Position numbers and translations under genes: made by a program. Below are positions 35,304 to 44,295 of a stretch of 52,266 nt of DNA, one piece after another (positions within the stretch are counted from its first letter, which is position 1; each line of letters opens with the position of its first letter). The notes under the pieces were generated by a model that saw nothing but the letters and a program-made list of their open reading frames with translations, made no database searches and had not been told where the DNA came from. Source of the DNA: Gammaproteobacteria bacterium (GTDB lineage Bacteria; Pseudomonadota; Gammaproteobacteria; Steroidobacterales; GCA-2729495); contig JAJFJS010000056.1 in assembly GCA_021773815.1 (NCBI GenBank), forward strand, positions 1 to 52,266. Direction: 5' to 3'.

Positions 35304-36503
35304 TTAATCCATGTCCGGCGATTTTTCGACGGTTGCGGGTGAGGGTGGCCTGGAACTGAGCCACATCGTATATCGCTTCCCGGCGATCGCTTCGCAGACG
35401 CCGACAAGGCTTGCCGTGTTGACGAGGCAGAAATAGAACGGAATCTGCACGAAACGCGTGGACGGGGCGCCCGTTATCCACAGCAGCCAGCCGATGGCGG
35501 CCGCGCCGTAAATGACGATCTGCCCGGCCAGCGCGACCGCATAGATGCCACTCCGGCCGGCGATGACGAGGTTGGATGCCAGCAACAGGATCAGGAACAC
35601 GGGCACGAGCCAGCGCAGCAGTTTGTGTGACCAGAACTGGATGGCGAAAAAGCCGTGCCGGAAGGGATTGAGCAGGCCGCGCATTTTTCTTGTTGCATGC
35701 CAGGCGCGGTTGACGATGCGTACCTTGCGGCGAAATTCGGCGTCGAATCCGTCGGCGCCACCCTCGTAGGAGACGGCGGTCGGCTCAAAAATATTTCGGT
35801 AGCCGCCGGCAATAATTTGCATCGGGTTGACGAAGTCGGACAGGTCGCCGGCATCCATCGTCGCATACAACTCTCGACGGATCGCATAGATCGCGCCGTC
35901 ACCGCCGACGACCGAGCCAATCGCGCTCTCCATTGCCTTGATGCGCAGCTCGTAGTGCCAGTAGGCGGATTCGTTGCGCGTCGATGCGTCGCTCAGATCT
36001 TCGGCATATCTCGATTCGCCGGTTACGGCGCCGACCGTCGGGTCGGCGAAATTGCGCACCAGGCAGCGGATGGCATCCGGTCGGTACATCGCGTTGGCAT
36101 CGGAGAAGACGATGATCTCGCCACGGGCGTCGGCGACCGCCGTATTCAGCCCGATTGTTTTGCCGCTGCGTTCCGGCAGGCGCAGCAGGCGCACCCGGGG
36201 ATCGTCGGTATGCTGCACGATCTCGTCGGTCCGGTCGCTGGAATGATCGGAAACGACGAGAATCTCGAGCCGGTCGGACGGGTAGTCGAGCGACAGGGAA
36301 TTGCCCAGCTTTTCGCCAATGACGCTTTCCTCGTTATAGGCGGAAATCACCAGCGTGACCATTGGTTCGGCCCGGTCGTCCGTGAGCGGCATACGCGAGC
36401 CGCTGCGCGCCATTAAATGGAGCGTGAACGGATAGCCGGCATAGACCCAGACCACCAGGGCCAGGTTTATCCAGAACAGAACAGGCCAGAAATCAGCAGG
36501 CAT
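35304..36503 (-). CDS. Membrane GT2 glycosyltransferase
   Basis: A 399-residue processive-looking family 2 transferase. One membrane helix near 8-28 precedes the GT-A domain, which shows VISAYNEESVIGEKL, VVSDHSSDRTDE, VFSDANAMYRPDA (DxD-like) and GGDGAIYAIRRELY. An RRKVRIVNRAWH segment takes the place of the QxxRW motif. About three helices follow between 295 and 385. The layout recalls NodC or BcsA-like synthases and PgaC. It could polymerise or add a sugar at the inner membrane. A 70-base gap separates it from the ACP gene. Confidence 0.85.
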   Translation of the reverse strand: MPADFWPVLFWINLALVVWVYAGYPFTLHLMARSGSRMPLTDDRAEPMVTLVISAYNEESVIGEKLGNSLSLDYPSDRLEILVVSDHSSDRTDEIVQHTDDPRVRLLRLPERSGKTIGLNTAVADARGEIIVFSDANAMYRPDAIRCLVRNFADPTVGAVTGESRYAEDLSDASTRNESAYWHYELRIKAMESAIGSVVGGDGAIYAIRRELYATMDAGDLSDFVNPMQIIAGGYRNIFEPTAVSYEGGADGFDAEFRRKVRIVNRAWHATRKMRGLLNPFRHGFFAIQFWSHKLLRWLVPVFLILLLASNLVIAGRSGIYAVALAGQIVIYGAAAIGWLLWITGAPSTRFVQIPFYFCLVNTASLVGVCEAIAGKRYTMWLSSRPPSPATVEKSPDMD

Positions 36504-36600
36504 ACATTATTATTTGTGAAGTTACTCGGTGGACAGTGGTCGGCATAATGATGAACAATCCCGGCAACAATCACCCAGCGCCCGCATTCCCATAAAGCCA

Positions 36601-38406
36601 ATGCCCAACGTCTTCAGTGTCTATGTCGCCGGCGGTTTTCAATGCCCCGATGGCGGATCGCAACAGGATATTGCTCGCCGTAGTGACGTGCAAGTAACCG
36701 TGTCACCTTTCGCCGGCAGCGACAGCGTGTCCGTGCCGCGTGCGTCGGCGTTCGACGACGGTATTCATGTCTTTGTCGAGGGCAATCCGTACCGATTGGG
36801 TGAGGCAGATGCCGCGGGGCGCGTGCTGGGGGAATACCGGGCCGCGGGTCGGCAGTGCATCGCATCGATGACCGGCGATTTTGCCGTCGCGATTGTCGAT
36901 ACGCATCGCCGGCGTGTATTGCTGGCCGTTGATCGTATGGGCATTCGCCAGATGTATTTCGCGCGGGGTGCCCGGGGTGAAATCGTACTGGGTTCCCGCG
37001 GTGCCGCCGTCGCCGGCCATCCCGTGATTCGGGTCGGTGTCCGCCGACAGGCGATCTTCGATTACATGTATTTTCATATGGTGCCCGCGCCCGACACCGT
37101 TTTCGACGGCGTCACGAAGCTGCGCGCCGCGCATGTTGCTGTCCTCGATGCCGGATCAACGACGGTACAACGTTACTGGGATCCCGTGTTTCACGACGAT
37201 GCGATGACGACGTCGGATGAACTGGCGGCCGAGGTTCGTGACGTCCTGCGCGACAGCGTCGCCCGTTGCCGGCCGGATGCTCACACGGGGGCATTCCTCA
37301 GCGGCGGCCTGGACAGTTCGTCGGTCGTCGGCATGCTGGCCGCCGTCAGCGGGGAGCGCCCGCGAACCTTCTCGATCGGGTTCGACGCCGAGGGCTACGA
37401 CGAAACCCGTTATGCGCGTATCGCGGCGCGTCACTTCGATGCCGATGCGCACGAGATGGCGCTGAACGCGCAGCATATCGTCGAGGCCGTGCCACTGCTC
37501 GCCGCCGCCTATGACGAACCGTTCGGCAACTCGTCGGCTGTCCCGACCTATTTCTGCGCCAAACTGGCGGCCTCGGCCGGTATGTCGCGACTGCTCGCCG
37601 GCGATGGCGGCGATGAGATATTTGCCGGAAATCCGCACTACACACGGCAACTGACGTTTGAGCGATACCGGATGATCCCGGCGGCGGTGCGCCGTCATTT
37701 TCTGGAACGGGTCGTGATGCCGGTTATACCGACCGACGCGGTGTTTCCGTTCGGCAAGATCAAGAGCTACATCGAGCAGGCGCGCCTGCCGTTACCTCTG
37801 CGACTGCGTTCCTGGGACTATATGTTCCGGCAGCAGCCCGGAACCGTGTTTGCCGGTGATTTTCTGGACGGCCTCGTGCTCGATAACCCGGCGCGGCTGA
37901 TGGCGGCCGTGTACGACGAGCCGCAGGATATCGAGACGCTGAACCGACTCTTGTATTTTGACTGGGAACACGTCTTGGCCGACAACGACCTGCAGAAAGT
38001 TAATCGCAGTTGTGAACTCGCGGGCATTGACGTCAGCTACCCGATGCTGGATCAGGAAATGCTCGATTTCGCCTTGCGTGTGCCGATGCGCTGGAAGATA
38101 CGCCGCGGTGAACTGCGGCACTATTACAAGAATGCGATGAAAGGTTTTCTGCCCGATGAGATCATCACGAAGCAGAAGCACGGTTTCGGGTTGCCGTTCG
38201 GTCCCTGGCTCAAGACGTCGCCCGAGTTACAGGCGCTCGTCTACCCGTCGCTGACGGCGCTGCGGGCGCGCCGGATATTCAACGATGCCTTCCTCGATCG
38301 TGTCGTCGATGAGCACCGGGAAGGGCATGCGTCCTATCATGGTTACGTCATCTGGGACCTGTTGATGCTCGAGGCCTGGTTATCGGCGCACGACATCTCG
38401 TTGTGA
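36601..38406 (+). CDS. Asparagine synthase-related protein without N-terminal Cys nucleophile
   Basis: A 601-residue protein if the ATG at 36601 is used (an ATG 72 bases upstream exists in frame). The synthetase domain is intact, with the PP-loop FLSGGLDSSSV (about 234-244) and LLAGDGGDEIFAGNPHY. The N-terminal glutaminase-like domain begins MPNVFSVYVAGG, so position 2 is Pro and no Cys is available to hydrolyse glutamine. VDRMGIRQMYF keeps the fold. It may use free ammonia, receive it from a partner, or catalyse adenylation chemistry such as beta-lactam-synthetase-like ring or amide formation. Its intact homologue lies at 21889. Confidence 0.85.
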   Translation: MPNVFSVYVAGGFQCPDGGSQQDIARRSDVQVTVSPFAGSDSVSVPRASAFDDGIHVFVEGNPYRLGEADAAGRVLGEYRAAGRQCIASMTGDFAVAIVDTHRRRVLLAVDRMGIRQMYFARGARGEIVLGSRGAAVAGHPVIRVGVRRQAIFDYMYFHMVPAPDTVFDGVTKLRAAHVAVLDAGSTTVQRYWDPVFHDDAMTTSDELAAEVRDVLRDSVARCRPDAHTGAFLSGGLDSSSVVGMLAAVSGERPRTFSIGFDAEGYDETRYARIAARHFDADAHEMALNAQHIVEAVPLLAAAYDEPFGNSSAVPTYFCAKLAASAGMSRLLAGDGGDEIFAGNPHYTRQLTFERYRMIPAAVRRHFLERVVMPVIPTDAVFPFGKIKSYIEQARLPLPLRLRSWDYMFRQQPGTVFAGDFLDGLVLDNPARLMAAVYDEPQDIETLNRLLYFDWEHVLADNDLQKVNRSCELAGIDVSYPMLDQEMLDFALRVPMRWKIRRGELRHYYKNAMKGFLPDEIITKQKHGFGLPFGPWLKTSPELQALVYPSLTALRARRIFNDAFLDRVVDEHREGHASYHGYVIWDLLMLEAWLSAHDISL

Positions 38407-38416
38407 TGCTGCAGCG

Positions 38417-39391
38417 TCAGCTGCTCGCATAGATGCGTGCGAGGTTGGCCGTCAATTTGGCCGACGTGGCGCTCCAGATTGTCACCCGCGGCAATTCAAA
38501 CGGATCATCGTTCCGCGCAGCACAACGGGCAGCCGTCGACACGGCACACTCGAAACCGGCATTACGCACCATCTCGACGTGCGCGGCGCTGTAATCCTGG
38601 CCGGGTTGTCCGTTCGGATACGCAAACGTCCGCGGCGATTTCCCGAGCAGGTCCGTCAGCGTGCCGTAGCTTGAGTCGATCTCGTTCTGCGCCTCGGCGG
38701 CGGGCAGTCGTGTCAGAATCGGGTGGCTGACCGTGTGCGCGCCGATATCGATGCCGGCGGCGTGTAACTGGCGCAGTTCATCGGGCGTCATCATCAATCG
38801 GCGCGCGTCGGTCAGCCCGGCCCTTTCGGCGATGAGCGCCGCGTATTCCGCACGTGCTGCCGGCGGCTCGTATTTGAACCGTTCGATGAGTTGCTTGGCC
38901 GCGGCCGCGCGCGCCACGTCATCGCGCAGATCAATATGGCCGAGGTTCAGCGCGGACAGGTCGAGCAGCGGTGCGGGGCAGGCCCGCATCGATTCGATAA
39001 TCGTATCGTTGAACATGCGACCGTCGCCGAGCAGGCCGGTGGCGACGAAGACAGTTGCCGTGAGTCCGTGACGCTGGAGAATCGGCAGCGCGACGTCCAG
39101 GTTGTTGGCATAGCCGTCGTCGAACGTGATACAGGCGGCCAGTTCGGGCAAGGAACCGTCGGCCATTTGGCGGGCCGCGTCGGCGAGTGGCAGCACGGTG
39201 AAATGTTGCGCGATGAATCGCGCCTGAATATCGAACAGGCCGGCGTCGGGTTCGCCCGGAAGCAGCGGGTCCGGTTCGGCCAGGATGCGGTGCCAGGTCA
39301 TGATCAGCAATCGCGGGCCGCGATGACGCCGAGCGGCGAGGCGCAGCCCGGTCCGTTCGATGCGTTCTCTGGTGTCCTGGATCAGCGACAT
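38417..39391 (-). CDS. Polysaccharide deacetylase family protein
   Basis: A 324-residue NodB-domain protein. The metal-binding motif 1 is CITFDDGYANN (87-97) and motif 2 is IGAHTVSHPIL, with the HxxxH pair. RTFAYPNGQPGQDY and FECAVSTAARC correspond to later motifs. No signal peptide is apparent; the basic N-terminus RIERTGLRLAARRHRG could bind membrane. It differs from the DUF3473-type deacetylase at 24895 and resembles those in exosortase A loci that lack that tail. It probably deacetylates a lipid-linked or polymeric amino sugar. It is convergent with the amidotransferase-like gene, 10 bases apart. Confidence 0.87.
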   Translation of the reverse strand: MSLIQDTRERIERTGLRLAARRHRGPRLLIMTWHRILAEPDPLLPGEPDAGLFDIQARFIAQHFTVLPLADAARQMADGSLPELAACITFDDGYANNLDVALPILQRHGLTATVFVATGLLGDGRMFNDTIIESMRACPAPLLDLSALNLGHIDLRDDVARAAAAKQLIERFKYEPPAARAEYAALIAERAGLTDARRLMMTPDELRQLHAAGIDIGAHTVSHPILTRLPAAEAQNEIDSSYGTLTDLLGKSPRTFAYPNGQPGQDYSAAHVEMVRNAGFECAVSTAARCAARNDDPFELPRVTIWSATSAKLTANLARIYASS

Positions 39392-39698
39392 GTCCTGATA
39401 ATTCCGGGTTCGTCGGTCGCCGATTATAGAGAAATCATCGCCGCGGATTGCGGTTACCTCGCGTCGGTCCGCCGCCGGCCCGGCGACTGTGACGCGGGCC
39501 GCTGCAGGCGAGGCGGTGCTGGTTTATGATCACGGCAAGCCCAAATGTGGATTCCCGTTCAATGCGTCAAGGTCGTCGAGGCGTTTGCCCAGGTAATTTT
39601 GCCGTCGCTGTTCCCTTGTCGGGGGGCGGGCGATGCGGTGCCGTGGCGGGCGGCAACCGCCATGCTGATGCATTAATTCACGGCACGAGCAAACGACG
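39392..39698. other. 307-base divergent intergenic region
   Basis: The gap separates a leftward deacetylase gene from a rightward O-ligase gene, so it should hold promoters for both. No convincing hexamer pair, operator palindrome or small gene could be picked out by eye. Confidence 0.4.
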
Positions 39699-41057
39699 AT
39701 GTCACTGACCGCCTTAGCGTTCGCCGCGAGCTACCTGTCCGGGCTGCTGCTCGCCCTGTTTCGCAATCCGTTATACGGACTATATACGTATATCGCCGTT
39801 TTCTACCTGCATCCGCCCGCCCGCTGGTGGGGGATGGACCTGCCTGACATGCGCTGGTCGCTGCTGGCGGGTATCGTGACGTTGATCGCCGCGTTGCGCG
39901 CCGAGCCGCTGGCCGGCCGCGAGTCGTGGTTCGGGAGTCGCGGCGTCAAGATCCTTGCCGTCTTCGTCGCCTGGTTCTGGATCCAGTCGCTATGGGCGCT
40001 CGACGGACCGGTGCATCGCGAGGCCGCGGCCCTGTTCACGAAATACCTGGTCCTGTTCTACCTGATCTATCGCCTGGTGCAGGATGAGGAGACCCTGCAG
40101 CGGGTCATGCTGGCGCACATGCTAGGTTGTTTGTATCTCGGCTGGCTCGCGCTGCTCGCGCCGCCCTGGGGTCGGCTCGAAGGCGTCGGCGGGCCGGCGA
40201 TCAACTCGGCGAATGCGCTGGCGATGCAGTTGAATGTCGGGCTGATCTTTTCGTCGGTGATCCTGTTCCACGGCAGTAAGGCGGCCAAGGTCATGGCTAT
40301 TATTGCGATACCGTTGATCGTCAACGGAATCGTGCAGACCGAGAGTCGCGGCGCTGTCGTCGGCCTGTTTGCCGCAGGCGGCGTGATGATGTACCTGTCG
40401 CCGCCGAAATTTCGTCGCTGGTTCGTGGTGGCGGGCGTTGCCGGACTGATCTTGCTGGTGCAGATTGCACCGCAGAATTTCCTCGAGCGCATCGGCACGA
40501 TTACGTCGGCGGTCGATAAACCCGAGGAGATGGATACGAGTTCGAGCGGCCGGCTGGTGCTGATCGAAGCGCAATGGGAGATGTTCCTGGCTCATCCGCT
40601 CGGCGTCGGTCATCGCGGCACGGCGGTGTTGAGCCCGATGTATCTCGACGAGTCGTTACTGGCGGCCGATACACGGGTCGACGGCAGCAAGGGCCGGCGT
40701 TCGTCGCACAACACGCTGATGACCGTGCTCGTGGAGCAGGGCATTCCCGGCGTGCTGCTGTTTATCCCGCTGGTCTGGTGGGCGTTCCGGTCGTTGCAGA
40801 AGATCCGGCAGGCCGATCCGAAGTTCGAGAGCGGCTTCGCGACCTATCAGGCTGCCGTCGGTGGTGCGCTCGCCTCGGTGCTGGCTTCGGGGATGTTCGC
40901 CGATTATCTGAAAATGGAGATTTTCTACTGGAACCTCACGCTGGTTGCGGTACTCGCCGATATCACCGCCCGCTACCATGCCGCTGCCAAACCGGCGGCT
41001 GACGAAAAGCCGGCGCCTGTGGTGCGGCAGGCCCCACGACCCGCGTCGCGCGGCTGA
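39699..41057 (+). CDS. Putative O-glycosylation ligase / Wzy-like polymerase, exosortase A-associated
   Basis: A 452-residue multi-pass membrane protein with about ten hydrophobic segments. The N-terminus AFAASYLSGLLLALFRNPLY and FYLHPPARWWG fit TIGR03097-type proteins. HPLGVGHRGTA and KGRRSSHNTLMTVLVEQG form the large periplasmic loop typical of the WaaL/PglL O-antigen ligase superfamily, with the key histidine in SSHNT. It may polymerise repeat units or transfer the glycan to proteins. The C-terminal 35 residues are charged and Pro/Ala-rich. No separate Wzx flippase or second polymerase was recognised in the window. Confidence 0.87.
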   Translation: MSLTALAFAASYLSGLLLALFRNPLYGLYTYIAVFYLHPPARWWGMDLPDMRWSLLAGIVTLIAALRAEPLAGRESWFGSRGVKILAVFVAWFWIQSLWALDGPVHREAAALFTKYLVLFYLIYRLVQDEETLQRVMLAHMLGCLYLGWLALLAPPWGRLEGVGGPAINSANALAMQLNVGLIFSSVILFHGSKAAKVMAIIAIPLIVNGIVQTESRGAVVGLFAAGGVMMYLSPPKFRRWFVVAGVAGLILLVQIAPQNFLERIGTITSAVDKPEEMDTSSSGRLVLIEAQWEMFLAHPLGVGHRGTAVLSPMYLDESLLAADTRVDGSKGRRSSHNTLMTVLVEQGIPGVLLFIPLVWWAFRSLQKIRQADPKFESGFATYQAAVGGALASVLASGMFADYLKMEIFYWNLTLVAVLADITARYHAAAKPAADEKPAPVVRQAPRPASRG

Positions 41058-41180
41058 TATGCCCCGGGGCACTGCGCGGGGCGAGCTACGCGGCGGCGCA
41101 ATCCATGACCTGTAACACATCCGGACCCCCCGCAATTTGGGTACTATGCAGGCTCGAGTCGGGTTTGCCACAATAAGAAT

Positions 41181-41879
41181 ATGTTAAAGCAGCTGATTCT
41201 CATCATTGCACTCTGTCTGGCGGCCGTGGCGGCCGGTGCTGCGCCGTGGGTGGGCGAGACGCTGAACGGTGAACGCTGCCTGGGTGACGCCGCATCAGTC
41301 GGCCCGTATGACTACTTCGATGCCGACGATGAGAGCGATCGACTCTGGGAAGAGGCACGGTTGTGGGAAACACGCTACGTGCACCTGCTGCCCGCGCAGC
41401 AGGCGCTGGCGGCGAAACCGTTCGGCTTCATTCCGTATGATCGTGCGACCCACGAATTCGATTACCTGCTGCGCCAGTTTCCCAATCATCCCGAGGCGCT
41501 GCAGGGCCTAATCGAGCTGGAGCTCAAGGCGCGGTTTCATGCGAGTACGGGCCAGCGGCTCGTCAGCAAGCATCCGCGACCGGAGTGCTATTTTCAGCGC
41601 GGCATTGCGTTCCGGCCGCAGCAGCCGCACATTCGTTTGCTCTTCGGCATCTATCTGCATCGCCTGAAGTTGTATGACAAGGCCGTTGAGCAATACCTCG
41701 CGGCCGAATCACTCGATGCCGACAATTCCGAGGTGCAATACAACATGGGCCTGGCCTATGCGGAGCTCAAGCAGTACGACGAGGCCGTCGCACATGCGCA
41801 GCGCGCCTACGAGCTGGGCCATCCGTTGCCCGGTTTGCGGCGTAAGCTCGAGCGCGCCGGCCGGTGGCCGGGCACCTGA
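41181..41879 (+). CDS. Secreted TPR-repeat protein
   Basis: A 232-residue exported protein. A signal peptide covers about residues 1-20 (LKQLILIIALCLAAVAAGAA). Tetratricopeptide-type repeats are visible from about 140 on, for example LYDKAVEQYLAAESLDADN and VQYNMGLAYAELKQYDEAV. The middle part, ATHEFDYLLRQFPNHPEALQ, is also helical. It probably acts as a periplasmic scaffold. Its link to the ligase upstream (124-base gap) is positional only. A 12-base palindrome, TGCCCCGGGGCA, lies between the two genes. Confidence 0.75.
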   Translation: MLKQLILIIALCLAAVAAGAAPWVGETLNGERCLGDAASVGPYDYFDADDESDRLWEEARLWETRYVHLLPAQQALAAKPFGFIPYDRATHEFDYLLRQFPNHPEALQGLIELELKARFHASTGQRLVSKHPRPECYFQRGIAFRPQQPHIRLLFGIYLHRLKLYDKAVEQYLAAESLDADNSEVQYNMGLAYAELKQYDEAVAHAQRAYELGHPLPGLRRKLERAGRWPGT

Positions 41880-41992
41880 CCCGCGCAGCGGGATCCTTTC
41901 GGGCTGGCGCCAACACGTTCCGTGATGATCTTTCCAATGTGGAGCCGCGGCCGCGCATGCGCTCGCATGCCCGGCGCGAAACCCGTTCGTTC

Positions 41993-43186
41993 ATGAAGCG
42001 GCATCCGACACTGCAATGGGCCGATGTCGGGCTACGACCCGACCCGGTGGCTGCCGAGTTGCTGCGCGACCCGGATCTGCGCCTGACCTATAACGGCCGC
42101 GGCGCGATCTGCCGCTTGCTGGCCGCGTTGCCCGAGGGTGCCGGCAGCGGGGTACTCGTTCCGGCCTTTCATTGTCCGACGGTCGTTGAGCCGATATTAC
42201 GCGCCGGCAAGCGACCGCACTTCTATGCGATCACCCCGCAGCTCGATATCGATATCGCCGACCTGCGCAGCCGGCTGAATGACGACATCGCGGCCGTCAT
42301 CGTCATCAATTACTTCGGTTTTCCGGCGCCGCTGGACGAAGTGCGCGCGCTGTGCGGGCGGGCCGGCGCCGTGCTGGTCGAGGACTGTGCCCATTCTTTC
42401 CTCGCGGCAAACCCCGTGCGACCCTGCGGTGAGCGCGGTGATGCCGCGATCTTCAGTTTCAAGAAGCTCGTGCCGACGATCGTCGGCGGCGGCGTGCGGA
42501 TTAACAATCTGAAGTGGCCGGTTCCGGCGCCGGATTGTGCTGCGCCCGTGGCCGATACCGTACGCAATATCCGTCGTGCCGCCGGGGAGGCGGTCGACAA
42601 CAGCGCGTCGGCGCCGGTGCGGATGCTGCGGGCATTGCGGACCGGGTTGCGTGGCCGGCGTCATGCGCCGCCTGCACCAGAGGGTGTTGTGACGAATGCG
42701 GCGACGACCTTCGACTACCCGTACATCGAGCGGCTGGCGCGGTCCCGCATGCCCGGCTATGCGCGGCGCATACTTGCGGGGACCTCGCTGGCGGATGTCG
42801 TTGGCCGGCGGCGGGCAAACTATGCAGCACTGGCGGAGGTATTACGCGACACCGATAACCTCCGGTCGCTCTACCGTGTGCTGCCCGAGGAAGTGTGCCC
42901 GTGGGCGTACCCGGTGTTGCTGGAGAACCGTCCGGTGCTCGACCAACAGTTGCATGAGGCCGGCGTGCCGCTGTTTACGTTCGGTGAAACCCTGCATCCG
43001 GCGTTCGAACGGACCGGCGCCGTCGAACAGGCATTGCTCGATAGCGGGCGCTGGATTTCCGCACGCATCCTGTGTTTTTCCATTCATCAGCAACTGAGCC
43101 CGGCGCAGGTTCGCGAAGTCGGCGCGACGATCAACCGGGTGCTGGCGTCGACCGGTGATGACCCGGTGGCACGGAGCCGAACTTGA
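41993..43186 (+). CDS. Divergent DegT/DnrJ-like PLP protein
   Basis: About 397 residues from the ATG at 41993; longer starts at 41954 and 41864 exist and no ribosome-binding site settles the choice. It follows the DegT fold loosely: VLVPAFHCPTVVEPIL, AVIVINYFGFPAPLDEVR, VLVEDCAHSFLAAN, and AIFSFKKLVPTIVGGGVRIN, where the lysine pair would bear PLP. The helical insert at about 185-240 (rich in Arg and Ala) is not usual for sugar aminotransferases. It may modify a sugar of the second cluster or have changed chemistry. It is coupled to the next gene by TTGA. Confidence 0.7.
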   Translation: MKRHPTLQWADVGLRPDPVAAELLRDPDLRLTYNGRGAICRLLAALPEGAGSGVLVPAFHCPTVVEPILRAGKRPHFYAITPQLDIDIADLRSRLNDDIAAVIVINYFGFPAPLDEVRALCGRAGAVLVEDCAHSFLAANPVRPCGERGDAAIFSFKKLVPTIVGGGVRINNLKWPVPAPDCAAPVADTVRNIRRAAGEAVDNSASAPVRMLRALRTGLRGRRHAPPAPEGVVTNAATTFDYPYIERLARSRMPGYARRILAGTSLADVVGRRRANYAALAEVLRDTDNLRSLYRVLPEEVCPWAYPVLLENRPVLDQQLHEAGVPLFTFGETLHPAFERTGAVEQALLDSGRWISARILCFSIHQQLSPAQVREVGATINRVLASTGDDPVARSRT

Positions 43187-44295
43187 TCGAGGTCATCGAA
43201 TCACCGCAGCAGGCAGCCGAGCTTGCCGCCGGATGGAACCGGCTGGTCGCCGCGGACCGGGGCCGTGCCGACGGGATCGGCCTGATGTCGCGCTGTGAGC
43301 TGGCGATCGAGGCCTGGCGTGTGTACGGCGCGGGCTCGACGCTGAGCATCCATATGGACGGCGCCGGCGATGGGCTGCGCGGGTTGCTGCCGGGTTATCG
43401 ACACATCGATGGCCTGTTGCGCTGGCGGCGACTGGGCATCGTCACGGATATTTATCCCGGCCGTACCGGGCTGCTGGCGGCCGACCCGCGCGCGGCAGTG
43501 GCCGGTGCGCTGCTCGAGCATGCGTTGGTCGCAGATCGTCGCTGGGACCTGTTTACGTTTGGCGTTGTCGCCGGCTCGGATTCCGAGCACATCCTGTGCG
43601 AATTTGCCGAAACGCACGGCCTGCAAACCGAGATCCTGCAGGAAGAAATCTGTCCGTATATTGCGTTTCCCGAATCGTGGGAGGCGTACCTCCAGTCGGT
43701 AACCCGGAAGTTCCGCTATAACGTGCGCAATCGTGAGAAGAAATTTCGCGCCGCAGGCGATGTCGAGTTACGGTGTATATCCAGACCCGATGAATGCGAT
43801 GATTTTCTCGACACGATGCTCGATATCGACCGGGATTCATGGAAAGAGGAGGCCGGCACGTCGATGACGCAACGGCCGGAACAGGCGATTTACCATCGGC
43901 GTATCGCACCGCTCTGTGCGCGGCAGGGTCTGTTGCGCTGCTATCTGCTGATGCTCAATGGCGAAGCGATCGCCTATTTGTTCGGCATGCTCGACGGAAC
44001 CGTCTATTACAACCTCAAGTCGAGCTATCGCGAGCAGCACCGGCAGCTCTCGCCCGGCGTCGTGCTCAAGGCCATGATCATGCGCGAACTGGTCGATCAG
44101 GGTTTGCGTACCTGGGATTTTGTCGGCACCGCCGAGCCGCACAAACTGCAATGGTCCAAAGATACCTACACGTTGCGTCAGTATGCCGTGTTCAACCGGA
44201 CGCTCCGCGGTCGCTTGCTGCATGGCCGGCAACGCGTCGGTCGTTTCGTGCGGCGGATGCGCCGCGGCGGGGACGGTGGTGATGGTGATGGCTGA
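43183..44295 (+). CDS. GNAT-fold acyltransferase (FemAB/CelD-like)
   Basis: A 370-residue protein of the Acetyltransf_6 type. It starts with a TTG at 43183 overlapping the upstream stop. SVTRKFRYNVRNREKKF at about 167-183 is the basic segment typical of the family, followed by LLRCYLLMLNGEAIAYLFGM and WDFVGTAEPHKLQWSKDTY, the acyl-transfer core. It resembles proteins seen beside polysaccharide synthesis genes, including CelD of cellulose loci. It is distinct from the FemAB-like protein at 23855. The donor and acceptor are unknown. The glycine/aspartate-rich C-terminus (GGDGGDGDG) overlaps the next gene. Confidence 0.8.
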   Translation: MIEVIESPQQAAELAAGWNRLVAADRGRADGIGLMSRCELAIEAWRVYGAGSTLSIHMDGAGDGLRGLLPGYRHIDGLLRWRRLGIVTDIYPGRTGLLAADPRAAVAGALLEHALVADRRWDLFTFGVVAGSDSEHILCEFAETHGLQTEILQEEICPYIAFPESWEAYLQSVTRKFRYNVRNREKKFRAAGDVELRCISRPDECDDFLDTMLDIDRDSWKEEAGTSMTQRPEQAIYHRRIAPLCARQGLLRCYLLMLNGEAIAYLFGMLDGTVYYNLKSSYREQHRQLSPGVVLKAMIMRELVDQGLRTWDFVGTAEPHKLQWSKDTYTLRQYAVFNRTLRGRLLHGRQRVGRFVRRMRRGGDGGDGDG

